From: Streptomyces alboflavus
Lineage (GTDB): Bacteria > Actinomycetota > Actinomycetes > Streptomycetales > Streptomycetaceae
Direction: 5' to 3'
Assembly (NCBI RefSeq): GCF_000716675.1
Contig: NZ_JNXT01000028.1
Coordinates: forward strand, 1 to 64,000
Length of the DNA stretch: 64,000 nt
Made by a program: the position numbers and the translations under genes. Position 1 is the first letter of the stretch. Each line of letters opens with the position of its first letter. The notes under the pieces are model-generated. The model had not been told where the DNA came from. It saw only the letters and a program-made list of their open reading frames with translations, and did no database searches. Shown here in pieces: positions 34,404 to 44,725 of this stretch.

Positions 34404-35482
34404 TTGACCGAGTTGCCCCAGAGCTTGGCGTCGTCCACGTTCTTCTTGGTGACGAGCGGCGCGGGCAGCTGGTCCTCCAGGATGCCGCTGGGCAGCTTCA
34501 CGATGGTGGAGTCGTGGTCGGTGGGGCCCGGCTTGAACTTCTTCCCGTTCATCGCGGCCTTGATGTAGTACATGCCGTACTTCGCGTAGGCGTCGGCGGG
34601 CTGGGAGACGGTCGCGTCGATCTGGCCCTTGCGGATGGCGTCGAACTCCTGCGGGATGCCGTCGTTCGACACGATCGTGATGTGCCCCTTGGTGCCCGCC
34701 TTCTTGAGCATCCCCTTGGACTTCAGGGTCTGGAGGGTGGGCGCGAGGTAGACGCCGCCCGCCTGCATGTAGATGCCCTTGATGTCGGAGTTGGAGTTCA
34801 GGAGCGTGTCCAGCTTGGACGCGGCGGTGTCCGACTCCCACTTGGCGGGGATCTCCAGGACCTTCAGCTTCGGGTACTTGTCCTTGACGCAGTCCCGGAA
34901 GGCCTTGGAGCGCTCACGTCCGTTGACGGAGGCCAGGTCGCCCATGATCTGGACGACCTTCCCGCTCTTGACCTGCCCCCCGAGGTAGTCGCAGGCCTTC
35001 TGTCCGTACGCCTTGTTGTTGGCGCGGACGACCATCGCGACCTTGCCCTTCTCGGGCGCCACGTCGACGGCGACCACGGGCACGCCCTTGCGCTCCGCCT
35101 GGTCGAGCCCCGCGGATATGGCGGCGCTGTCGAGCGGGGCCACGACCAGGCCCTTGACGCCCTGGTTGAGCTGGTTGTTGATGTCGGTGATCTGCTGCGA
35201 GGGGTCGCTGTTGGAGTTGACGGTCTTCAGCGCGTCGACGTCCTCGGACTTCGCCATCTTCGGCACGTAGTCGTTGTACGACTGCCAGAACGGCGAGGTA
35301 AGGAGCGGCAGGATCACGCCGACCTTGCCCTCGCCGCCGTCGCCGCCACCGGATTTCCCGGTGTCCTTCGTACTGCCGCAGGCGGTGAGCGCGAGCGCGG
35401 CGCAGGCCGCCGCGGCTCCCACGCGGACACCCTGGGCGCGCCGCTTCCTCCGGGGGCTGTTCCGCACTGTACTGCCGACCAT
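34400..35482 (-). CDS. Sugar ABC transporter substrate-binding lipoprotein (RbsB type)
   Basis: A 360-residue periplasmic-binding-type protein. ATG 35482 is chosen for the GAGGAG 7 bases upstream; ATG 35497 is an alternative. A basic N-terminus leads to ALALTAC, the lipobox. The mature protein fits Peripla_BP_4: VGVILPLLTSPFWQSYNDYV, LNQGVKGLVVAPLDSAAI, GVPVVAVDV, VVQIMGDLASVNGRERSKAFRD, IVSNDGIPQEFDAI and VSQPADAYAKYGMYYI. It captures a sugar outside the membrane and delivers it to the permease. It is the first gene of the operon, read from the promoter region shared with the FadR-type regulator. Confidence 0.92.
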   Translation of the reverse strand: MVGSTVRNSPRRKRRAQGVRVGAAAACAALALTACGSTKDTGKSGGGDGGEGKVGVILPLLTSPFWQSYNDYVPKMAKSEDVDALKTVNSNSDPSQQITDINNQLNQGVKGLVVAPLDSAAISAGLDQAERKGVPVVAVDVAPEKGKVAMVVRANNKAYGQKACDYLGGQVKSGKVVQIMGDLASVNGRERSKAFRDCVKDKYPKLKVLEIPAKWESDTAASKLDTLLNSNSDIKGIYMQAGGVYLAPTLQTLKSKGMLKKAGTKGHITIVSNDGIPQEFDAIRKGQIDATVSQPADAYAKYGMYYIKAAMNGKKFKPGPTDHDSTIVKLPSGILEDQLPAPLVTKKNVDDAKLWGNSVK

Positions 35483-35683
35483 CTGACGGCTCCTCATCGA
35501 GCGAATCAAGCGGGACTCATCACGGGACTGAAAAGTGGGTCGAGTGACCGTGGGCGAATATTTATCAGACCACTTGGCGCCCACAACACCCCTACACGGC
35601 AAGTTTCCCGGGTTTTCAGCCATAGTGGTCCGACCACATCTGTGGCTAAACTGCGCGGCACCCGGCAAGTGAAGGAGCGGTCC
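35483..35683. promoter_or_regulatory. Divergent promoter/operator region of the sugar-acid operon
   Basis: The 201 bases between the binding-protein start and the FadR-type regulator start are AT-richer than average (CGAATATTTATCAGACC around 35555). The half-site GACCAC at 35568-35573 repeats one arm of the operator palindrome at 35626-35638. On the minus strand TAAATATTC would make a good -10 region for the operon, with the half-site next to it. Confidence 0.5.
35626..35638. promoter_or_regulatory. FadR/GntR-type operator palindrome
   Basis: GTGGTCCGACCAC is a perfect 13-bp palindrome with a single central base. It contains TGGTCCGACCA, the classical core bound by FadR-subfamily GntR proteins. 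It lies 46 bases upstream of the regulator start, between the divergent genes, so it can control both directions. Binding by the adjacent regulator is inferred. Confidence 0.75.
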
Positions 35684-36496
35684 GTGGACCAGAGCGCCGA
35701 GAGCGCCCAGCCCGTGCACCAGGGCACCGCGCCCGCCCCGCAGGGCGACGCGGCCCCCGCGCAGAAGGGCACCGTGACCCAGCGGGCCATCGACCAGATC
35801 AAGACGATGATCGGCGAGGGCCGCCTCGAACCGGGCCAGCGGCTGCCGACGGAACGGGACCTGGCCACCCGGCTCGGCATCTCGCGCAGCTCCATGCGGG
35901 AGGCGATCCGGGCCCTGACGGTGCTCGGCGTCCTGGAGGCACGGCACGGCTCGGGCATCTATGTGACCCAGCTGGAGGCCGGTGACCTCCTGGAGACCTT
36001 CGGCGTCGTCGCCGATCTGTCCCGCGGCCCGCGCCTGGTGGAGCTGCTCGAGGTGCGCCGGGTCCTGGAGTCCACGGCGACCGGTCTCGCCGCCGCCCGC
36101 ATCACCCCCGACCAGCTGGCCGACGTGGAGAAACACCTCGCGGCCATGAACGCCACCGACGACCCCGAGGAGATCCTCTCCCACGACCTCGCCTTCCACC
36201 GGGCCGTCGCGCTCGCCGCGGGGAACGACACGATGGCCGCGATCCTCGAAGGCCTCTCCTCGCGCACGTTCCGGGCCCGCGTGTGGCGCGGCTACCAGGA
36301 GGAGGGCGCCTTCGAGCGGACCCGCCGTGAGCACGCCCGCATCCACCGGGCGCTGGTCGCCAGGGACCCGGAGGCCGCGCGGGCCGCGGCGGCGGCGCAT
36401 GTGGGAGAGGTCGAGGAGTGGCTGCGGGGACGGCTCGAGGCAGGGCAGGAAGGGGAAGCGGGGGGAGAAGCGGGGGCGGAAGAGCCAGGGGCCTGA
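35684..36496 (+). CDS. FadR-subfamily GntR transcriptional regulator
   Basis: A 270-residue repressor or activator. GTG 35684 follows GAAGGAG with 6-base spacing. The first 30 residues are a Pro/Ala/Gln-rich tail. The winged HTH at about 35-100 includes LEPGQRLPTERDLATRLGIS, SMREAIRALTVLGVLEARHGSGIYV. The FCD domain at about 110-250 has the metal/ligand residues in LLEVRRVLESTATGLAA, SHDLAFHRAVALAAGN and REHARIHRALVARD (His). The C-terminus is Gly/Glu-rich. FCD domains bind small acids or sugar acids, which fits a pathway of L-fuconate intermediates. The divergent promoter holds a matching palindrome. Confidence 0.9.
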   Translation: MDQSAESAQPVHQGTAPAPQGDAAPAQKGTVTQRAIDQIKTMIGEGRLEPGQRLPTERDLATRLGISRSSMREAIRALTVLGVLEARHGSGIYVTQLEAGDLLETFGVVADLSRGPRLVELLEVRRVLESTATGLAAARITPDQLADVEKHLAAMNATDDPEEILSHDLAFHRAVALAAGNDTMAAILEGLSSRTFRARVWRGYQEEGAFERTRREHARIHRALVARDPEAARAAAAAHVGEVEEWLRGRLEAGQEGEAGGEAGAEEPGA

Positions 36497-36522
36497 GCAC
36501 GCCACTGTGGGATGGTGGTCCC

Positions 36523-37062
36523 GTGAACCTGGAGGACCTCGTCCGGCTGCGCCGCGCCCGTGACCGGATGGACCGTGAGTACGCACAGCCGCTCGACGTG
36601 CCGGAGCTGGCGCGCTTCGCGCTGATGTCGCCGGGCCACTTCTCGCGCAGCTTCCGCGCCGCCTTCGGCGAGACGCCGTACAGCTATCTGATGACGCGCC
36701 GGATCGAGCGGGCCAAGGCCCTCCTCCGGCGGGGCGACCTGTCGGTGACGGAGGTCTGCTTCGAGGTGGGCTGTACGTCGCTCGGCTCGTTCAGCTCCCG
36801 GTTCACGGAGCTGGTCGGCGAGAGCCCGTCCGCGTACCGGGCCCGCCCCCACGACGAGGGCGCCGCCGTGCCCGCCTGCATCGCCAAGATCCACACCAGG
36901 CCGATCAGGAACGGCAGGCCAAGGACGGATCCGCCCGCGGCCGACCGGCCCCGGCCCGACGGGCCCACGTCCGACCGGCCCACGTCCGACGGGCCCACGA
37001 CCGACCGGCCCACGACCGATCAGGAATCGAGAAGCGCACCACAGCCACCGCCCGTAGCGTGA
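36523..37062 (+). CDS. AraC-family helix-turn-helix regulator with repeat tail
   Basis: A 179-residue protein. GTG 36523 is the likely start, as GATGGT ends 6 bases upstream and no ribosome site is present. It is essentially only the DNA-binding domain: DVPELARFALMSPGHFSRSFRAAFGETPYSYL for the first HTH and DLSVTEVCFEVGCTSLGSFSSRFTELVGESPSAYR for the second. There is no ligand-binding domain before it. The last 50 residues are a low-complexity tail with four 5-residue units (GPTSD, RPTSD, GPTTD, RPTTD) encoded by 15-bp tandem repeats. It precedes the VOC and UvrA-like genes on the same strand and probably controls them. Confidence 0.88.
   Translation: MNLEDLVRLRRARDRMDREYAQPLDVPELARFALMSPGHFSRSFRAAFGETPYSYLMTRRIERAKALLRRGDLSVTEVCFEVGCTSLGSFSSRFTELVGESPSAYRARPHDEGAAVPACIAKIHTRPIRNGRPRTDPPAADRPRPDGPTSDRPTSDGPTTDRPTTDQESRSAPQPPPVA
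36961..37020. repeat. 15-bp tandem repeat (4 units) at the end of the AraC-type gene
   Basis: Four in-frame units: 36961-36975, 36976-36990, 36991-37005 and 37006-37020, the first being GGGCCCACGTCCGAC. They alternate G and C at the first base and change T to A at the tenth base in the last two. Confidence 0.92.
37055..37060 (+). promoter_or_regulatory. -10 element of a possible leaderless promoter (VOC gene)
   Basis: TAGCGT lies 7 bases before ATG 37068 and overlaps the end of the AraC-type gene. This would let the VOC gene be transcribed separately from its regulator. Confidence 0.4.
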
Positions 37063-37067
37063 ACGGC

Positions 37068-37484
37068 ATGGACATCACGCTCTCCCAAGCCTTCATCGCC
37101 GTCGACGACCACGACAAGGCGCTCGCCTTCTACCGGGACGCGCTCGGCCTGGAGGTGCGCAACGACGTCGCCTTCGAGGGCATGCGCTGGGTGACCGTCG
37201 GCTCGCCGGCGCAGCCGGACGTGGAGGTCGTCCTGGAGCCGCCGCTCGCGGACCCGAACGCCTCCCCCGCCGACCGGCAGGCCATGGCGGAACTCCTCGC
37301 GAAGGGCCTGCTGCGCGGCGTGATCTTCCGGACCGACGACGTCGACGCCGTCTTCGAGCGGATCCGCGCCGCGGGCGGCGAAGTCCTCCAGGAGCCCATG
37401 GACCAGCCGTACGGCGTCCGCGACTGTGCCTTCCGCGACCCCGCGGGGAACATGCTGCGCTTCAACCAGCCCGCCAAGCAGTAG
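37068..37484 (+). CDS. VOC family protein (glyoxalase/bleomycin-resistance fold)
   Basis: A 138-residue protein with two beta-alpha-beta-beta-beta units. [31 protein letters not shown] is the first, and [51 protein letters not shown] the second. The metal-ligand His common in enzymatic members is not obvious in the first strand (FIAVDD), so this may be a binding rather than a catalytic member. ATG 37068 is chosen over GTG 37059, which would overlap the -10 element. It sits between the AraC regulator (5 bases) and the UvrA-like gene (30 bases), an association that suggests resistance to a small molecule. Confidence 0.88.
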   Translation: MDITLSQAFIAVDDHDKALAFYRDALGLEVRNDVAFEGMRWVTVGSPAQPDVEVVLEPPLADPNASPADRQAMAELLAKGLLRGVIFRTDDVDAVFERIRAAGGEVLQEPMDQPYGVRDCAFRDPAGNMLRFNQPAKQ

Positions 37485-37514
37485 GCAGCCCGGCAGCAAG
37501 GAGACAGGACCACC

Positions 37515-39914
<2,400 letters not shown>

Positions 39915-39969
39915 GGGCTGTCGGTGCCTGAGGGCCCGTCTGTGCCTGGGGCCTGTCGGTGCCTGAGGG

Positions 39970-40011
39970 CCTGTCTGTGAACCGCCGTCGTCCGCGCGGT
40001 CCACAGACAGG
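39970..40011. terminator. Bidirectional terminator hairpin
   Basis: Stem of 15 bp with one mismatch: 39970-39984 (CCTGTCTGTGAACCG) with 39997-40011, loop of 12. It lies between the convergent UvrA-like and mannosidase genes. The bases before it (39912-39970) contain near-repeats of TGCCTGAGGGC. Confidence 0.7.
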
Positions 40012-40022
40012 CTCCGCCCCGC

Positions 40023-43000
40023 TCAGCCGCGCGTGAACCGCAGCGTGACCAGCTCGAACGCCCGCAGTGACACGGTCACTTCGCCGTCGGCGAGCTCCGG
40101 GGCGGCCGCCTCGGCCAGCGGCCGCTCCAGGAGATCGACCGCCGCGACCGAACCGGCCGGGAAGCCCACGGACAGGGTGGCCTTGGCCCGCCCGCCCCGG
40201 GACTCGTGGAAGCGGACGACCACGTCGCCGCTGCCGTCGTCGGCGAGCTTGACCGCCGTGACCACGACGGCGTCGTTGTCGACGCCGACCAGCGGGGCGA
40301 CGGGCGCGCCGCCGGTGAGGGTCCGCTCGGGCAGGTTGATCCGGTAGCCCTCGCGGACCGCGTCGCCGATGGTGGCGCCGGGCGCGAGCGCGTGCCGGAA
40401 GCGGTGCGTGCCCTGGTCGGTCTCGGGGTCGGGGAAGCGCGGGGCGCGCAGCAACGACACCCGCACCGTCGTGGTCGTCCCCGCGTCGCTTGCGCGGACG
40501 TCGCGGGTGACGTCGTGGCCGTACGTCGAGTCGTTGACCAGGGCGACGCCCCAGCCGGGCTCGTCGACGTGCACGAAGCGGTGGTTGCAGGCCTCGAACT
40601 TGGCGGCCTCCCAGCTGGTGTTGGTGTGGGTGGGCCGGTGGAAGTGCCCGAACTGGGTCTCCGAGGCGTACCGCTCGGCGTGCACGTCGAGCGGGAAGGC
40701 CAGCTTCAGGAACTTCTCCGTCTCGTGCCAGTCGACCTCGGTGTCGATGTCGAGGCGCCGCTCGCCGGGCGCGAGGGTGAGGACCTGCGTCATCCGCGAG
40801 GAGCCGAAGGCGCGCACGACCCGGACCGACGCGCCGTCGCCGGGCACGACCTCCTCGGCGTCCGTCAGGTCGGTGACGGAGTTCCGGTAGAACTCGTCGA
40901 CGTCCCAGGCGTCCCACATGTTCGGGAAGTCGGCGTGCAGCTGCGGCAGGTTCACGGCCTGCCCGGGGGCGACGGTCTCGCGCCCGGCCTCGATGTCGTA
41001 CGCTGAGACGACCAGGCCACGCCCGTCGATCTCGACCCGCAGCAGTCCGTTGTCGAGGACGTAACCGCCGTCCGCGCGGGCGGCGATGGCGGACTGGCCC
41101 GAGGCCACGGGCAGGGCGGCGCCGCCCGCGGGCACACCGTCGCGGGCGTGCGGCGCGGAGTTGAACACCAGGGCGCTGGTGCCCTCCCCCGCGAGGGCGC
41201 GCTGGGCCGCGGCGATGATGCCGTTCAGGTCGGCGGCGACCGCCGCGTAGGTGGCGCGGGCCTCGCGGTGCACCCAGGCGATCGACGAGCCGGGCAGGAT
41301 GTCGTGGAACTGGTGCAGCAGCACCGTCTTCCAGATCCGGTCCAACTCCTCGTAGGGGTACGGGAATCCGGCGCGCACCGCGGCCGTGGCCGCCCACAGC
41401 TCCGCCTCCCGGAGCAGGTGCTCGCTGCGGCGGTTGCCCTGCTTGGTGCCGGCCTGGCTGGTGAGGGTGGCGCGGTGCAGCTCCAGGTACAGCTCGCCGA
41501 CCCAGACCGGCGCGTTCGGGTACTCGGCCTCGGCCTTCTCGAAGAACGCCGCCGGGGTCTCCCACTGGACGGTCGCCGAGCCCTCCAGGTTCCGCAGGCG
41601 GCCCGCCTTGGCGATCATCTCGCGGGTGGTGCCGCCACCGCCGTCGCCCCAGCCGGTGGGCGCGAGCGAGTGCCGGGCGACACCCTTGTCCTTGAAGTTC
41701 TTGGCCGCGTGGGCGATCTCGCTGCCCTTCATGGAGCAGTTGTACGTGTCCACGGGCGGGAAGTGCGTGAAGATCCGGGTGCCGTCGATGCCCTCCCACT
41801 GGAAGGTGTGGTGCGGGAACTTGTTGGTCTGCGACCAGGAGATCTTCTGCGTGAGCAGCCACTTGGCGCCCGCCGCCTTGATGATCTGCGGCAGGCCCGC
41901 GGCGAAGCCGAAGGTGTCCGGCAGCCACGCCTCGTCGTTCTCGACGCCGAACTCGTCCAGGAAGAACCGCTTGCCGTGCACGAACTGACGGGCCATCGCC
42001 TCCGAGCCCGGCATGTTGGTGTCCGACTCGACCCACATGCCGCCGGTCGGCACGAACCGCCCGTCGGCCACGGCCTTCTTGACCTTCGCCCACACCTCGG
42101 GCCGGTGCTCCTTGATCCACGCCCACTGCTGCGCCTGCGACATGGCGAAGACGAAGTCCGGCTCGTCCTCGAGGAGCGCCGTCATGTTCGACGTCGTCCG
42201 CGCCACCTTGCGCACCGTCTCCCGCAGCGGCCACAGCCAGGCGGAGTCGATGTGCGCGTGTCCGACCGCGCTGATGCGGTGCGCCGAGTCGTGCGCGGGG
42301 GCGGCGAGCACGCCCTCCAGCTCGGCGCGGGCGGCTGCCGCCGAGCCGTTCACGTCCTGGAGGTCCACCGCGTCCAGGGCGCGGTCGACGGCCCGCAGGA
42401 TCTCGTGGCGGCGGCCGGAGTCCTCCGGGAGCTCCTGCATCAGCTCGCCCAGGACCTCCAGGTCGACGACGAGCTGCCACACCGTCTCGTCGAACACCGC
42501 CAGGTCCATGCGTTCCAGGCGGTACTGCGGCTCGCTGCCCGCCGTCTCCTTGTCACCCAGCTGCGTCGGCAGGAAGGGGTGGTAGTCGAGGATCACCGGG
42601 TTCGACGCCGCCTCGATGTGCAGGCGCACCTCCTCGCCGCCCGCCGCCGGGGTCGCTATCCGCACCCACTGGTTGCGGGGGTTCAGGCCCTTCACCGGGG
42701 TGCCGTCCGGGCGGTACACCAGGCCCTCGCACTGGAAGCCCGGCATGTTCTCGTCGAAGCCGAGGTCCAGGATCGCCTCGACGGTCTTCCCCGCCCACTC
42801 CTGCGGGACCGTGCCCGTCACCCGGAACCAGCTGGTGCCCCACGGGGCGCCCCAGCGGGCGCCCACCGTGGTCGGCTCCGGTTCCGCGGCCAGGCCCTCG
42901 GCCACGGGGACCGGTTCGCCCGGGGCGTTCCAGACTGCTACGTCCAGGGGGACGGAGTGGGGGTAGACGGCGGGGCGGATGCGCTCGTCGAGGACACGCT

Positions 43001-43037
43001 TGAGGCGGCCCTCGACGAGGCGGCGGTCGTCGTGCAT
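40023..43037 (-). CDS. Alpha-mannosidase (glycoside hydrolase family 38)
   Basis: A 1004-residue enzyme without signal peptide, so it is probably cytoplasmic. The N-terminal 250 residues form a beta domain (WFRVTGTVPQEWAGKTVEAILDLGFDENMPGFQCEG). The catalytic core has GHAHIDSAWLWP (zinc ligands H260, D264 and nearby H262), WLPDTFGF with the nucleophile Asp374, and HQFHDILPGSS with a further zinc His. The C-terminal half is the usual beta-sandwich (GHFHRPTHTNTSWEAAKFEACNHRFVHV). GH38 enzymes release mannose from alpha-linked oligosaccharides. With the importer and a GH5-like enzyme on the same strand, it would degrade imported mannosides. ATG 43037 has GGAG about 9 bases upstream. It has its own promoter region holding a composite inverted repeat. 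Confidence 0.93.
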   Translation of the reverse strand: MHDDRRLVEGRLKRVLDERIRPAVYPHSVPLDVAVWNAPGEPVPVAEGLAAEPEPTTVGARWGAPWGTSWFRVTGTVPQEWAGKTVEAILDLGFDENMPGFQCEGLVYRPDGTPVKGLNPRNQWVRIATPAAGGEEVRLHIEAASNPVILDYHPFLPTQLGDKETAGSEPQYRLERMDLAVFDETVWQLVVDLEVLGELMQELPEDSGRRHEILRAVDRALDAVDLQDVNGSAAAARAELEGVLAAPAHDSAHRISAVGHAHIDSAWLWPLRETVRKVARTTSNMTALLEDEPDFVFAMSQAQQWAWIKEHRPEVWAKVKKAVADGRFVPTGGMWVESDTNMPGSEAMARQFVHGKRFFLDEFGVENDEAWLPDTFGFAAGLPQIIKAAGAKWLLTQKISWSQTNKFPHHTFQWEGIDGTRIFTHFPPVDTYNCSMKGSEIAHAAKNFKDKGVARHSLAPTGWGDGGGGTTREMIAKAGRLRNLEGSATVQWETPAAFFEKAEAEYPNAPVWVGELYLELHRATLTSQAGTKQGNRRSEHLLREAELWAATAAVRAGFPYPYEELDRIWKTVLLHQFHDILPGSSIAWVHREARATYAAVAADLNGIIAAAQRALAGEGTSALVFNSAPHARDGVPAGGAALPVASGQSAIAARADGGYVLDNGLLRVEIDGRGLVVSAYDIEAGRETVAPGQAVNLPQLHADFPNMWDAWDVDEFYRNSVTDLTDAEEVVPGDGASVRVVRAFGSSRMTQVLTLAPGERRLDIDTEVDWHETEKFLKLAFPLDVHAERYASETQFGHFHRPTHTNTSWEAAKFEACNHRFVHVDEPGWGVALVNDSTYGHDVTRDVRASDAGTTTTVRVSLLRAPRFPDPETDQGTHRFRHALAPGATIGDAVREGYRINLPERTLTGGAPVAPLVGVDNDAVVVTAVKLADDGSGDVVVRFHESRGGRAKATLSVGFPAGSVAAVDLLERPLAEAAAPELADGEVTVSLRAFELVTLRFTRG

Positions 43038-43094
43038 GTGGGGTACTCCGTGGGTCGGGGGGGTGGTGTGTGTGGTGGTGCGGTGCGGTGTGGT

Positions 43095-43390
43095 GGGCCC
43101 TGCCGGGGGCTCCCCGATCCCGCCCCTTCCCGAAACCGGGGGCGCTGCCCCCGGGCCCCCGGGGTGGGGGTCCCGGGCGGGTGGGACAGCCTCCGCCGAA
43201 TCGCCGCTTCGCGGCTCGTCCTCAATCGCCGGACGGGCTGAGAGGTTGCCGGGGCGGGCTGGGAATGTGCCGGTAAGTATCAGCCCGTCCGGCGTTTGAG
43301 GACGAGGCGCGGAGCGCCGATACGGGGGTCCAGGGGGCGGAGCCCCCGGTTTCGGGACGGGGTGGGATCGGGGAAAGCCCCGCAGGGCCC
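43095..43390. repeat. Composite intergenic inverted repeat
   Basis: The outer arms are related GC-rich segments (GATCCCGCCCCTTCCCGAAA at about 43115, and a near reverse complement at about 43350-43370). The inner arms are 43215-43241 and 43280-43306, complementary at 26 of 27 positions (CGTCCGGCG core). Such paired elements recur between Streptomyces genes. It lies between the GH5-like gene stop and the mannosidase start in a 356-base gap with no coding sequence, and may act as terminator for the former. Confidence 0.85.
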
Positions 43391-43393
43391 GCC

Positions 43394-44671
43394 TCAGCCC
43401 AGGACCTCGGACGGCCGCACCACCTCCCCGATGCCCCGCGCGGCGAGGTACGCCGCGTCACCCACCCGCTCCGCGAGGACGAACGCGGGCCGCACCCCGT
43501 CCGCGACGAGCCGCGCGAAGGCCTCGAACACGGCCCCGCCGGGCGCGCACACGGACCGCCGCGAGAAGTCGGGACCGGCGTCGACGACGAGCGCGGTGGG
43601 ACGGGGCGCCGGCGCCGGACGCCCGTCGCGCCACTCCTTGGCGAGCCGCGCGAGGGACTCCCCGGCGGGCTTGACGCGCCCGTCGTTGGTGAGCAGGCCG
43701 AGGCTGTACTCGAGCTCGGGGAAGTCGGCGAGGGAGCGGGAGACGTCGTGGGAGCACCACCACGTGACCCCCCACACGTCCCCGCAGTCGAGCGCGGCGG
43801 CGACGGTGGCCTCGGTGAAGGCGGCAGCGTCCGCGGCGGGGATGAGGGGGGCGGGCGCGCCGACCTCCTGGAGCCAGACGGGCCGGCCTGGTTCGAGGGC
43901 CCAGGCCTTGGACAGCTCGATCATGTAGGCGGCGTGCTGCCCGGTGACGGCGGCGGCGCGCCCGTGCCGCTGGGCGGTGCCGTTGAAGACCCAGGAGTGG
44001 ACGGCGGTGACGCCCCCGAGCCGGGCGGCCTGGGCGGGCGTGAAGGGCTGGTCGTCCTGGTACCAGGCGGCGTCGTACTCGGCGTGCAGGTGCAGCCGCC
44101 CGGGGGCGCCCTCCTCGCAGGCGGCGAGGACCTCGGTGAGCCAGGCGTCGGCCTGCTCCGGGGTGATGCGGTCGGGGTCGGGGTGCGGCCCGGCGGCGAA
44201 CTGGTTGATCTCGTTGCCGATGGTCATGCCGATGAAGTTGGGCCGGTCGGCGAGCGCGGCGGCGAGGGTGCGCAGATAGGCGCACTGGCCGGACACCACG
44301 TCCGGGTCGGTGAAGAGGTTGCGCCGGTGCCAGGTCTGCGTCCACGCGGGCAGGAAGTCGAAGCTCGACAGATGGCCCTGGAGCCCGTCGACGTTCACGT
44401 CGAGCCCCCGCTCGGCGGCGGCGTCGGCGAGGGCGACGAGCTGCTCGACGGCGCGCGGCCGGATCAGGGTGCGGTTGGGCTGGAAGTACGGCCAGATCGG
44501 GAAGACCCGGACGTGGTCGAGCCCGAGGGCGGCGACGGCGTCGAGGTCACGGCGTACGGCGTCGATGTCGAAGTCCAGCCAGTGGTGGAACCACCCCTGG
44601 CTCGGGGTGTAGTTGGCGCCGAAGCGGGGCGGTGCGGCGGGGGCCGCGCCGCGCTGGTCGTCAGACGTCAT
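43394..44671 (-). CDS. GH5-like glycosyl hydrolase (probable mannosidase or mannanase)
   Basis: A 425-residue TIM-barrel hydrolase without signal peptide. RFGANYTPSQGWFHHWLDFD starts the barrel, and VFPIWPYFQPN and DVNVDGLQGHLSSFDFLPAW are conserved loops. The acid/base Glu154 lies in TIGNEINQF and the nucleophile Glu269 in VWLQEVGAP, the clan A pattern. WCSHDVSRSLADFPELEYSLGLLTNDGRVKP follows. The last 70 residues add a small alpha/beta piece. Its place among a GH38 mannosidase and an importer suggests action on beta-mannosides or mixed mannosides; the subfamily is not resolved. It follows the permease genes by 54 bases in the same operon. Confidence 0.8.
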   Translation of the reverse strand: MTSDDQRGAAPAAPPRFGANYTPSQGWFHHWLDFDIDAVRRDLDAVAALGLDHVRVFPIWPYFQPNRTLIRPRAVEQLVALADAAAERGLDVNVDGLQGHLSSFDFLPAWTQTWHRRNLFTDPDVVSGQCAYLRTLAAALADRPNFIGMTIGNEINQFAAGPHPDPDRITPEQADAWLTEVLAACEEGAPGRLHLHAEYDAAWYQDDQPFTPAQAARLGGVTAVHSWVFNGTAQRHGRAAAVTGQHAAYMIELSKAWALEPGRPVWLQEVGAPAPLIPAADAAAFTEATVAAALDCGDVWGVTWWCSHDVSRSLADFPELEYSLGLLTNDGRVKPAGESLARLAKEWRDGRPAPAPRPTALVVDAGPDFSRRSVCAPGGAVFEAFARLVADGVRPAFVLAERVGDAAYLAARGIGEVVRPSEVLG

Positions 44672-44725
44672 GCGGATCCTGGTTCTTGGGGCGCTGGTGC
44701 GGGAACGGGTGCGGGGTGCCGGGCC

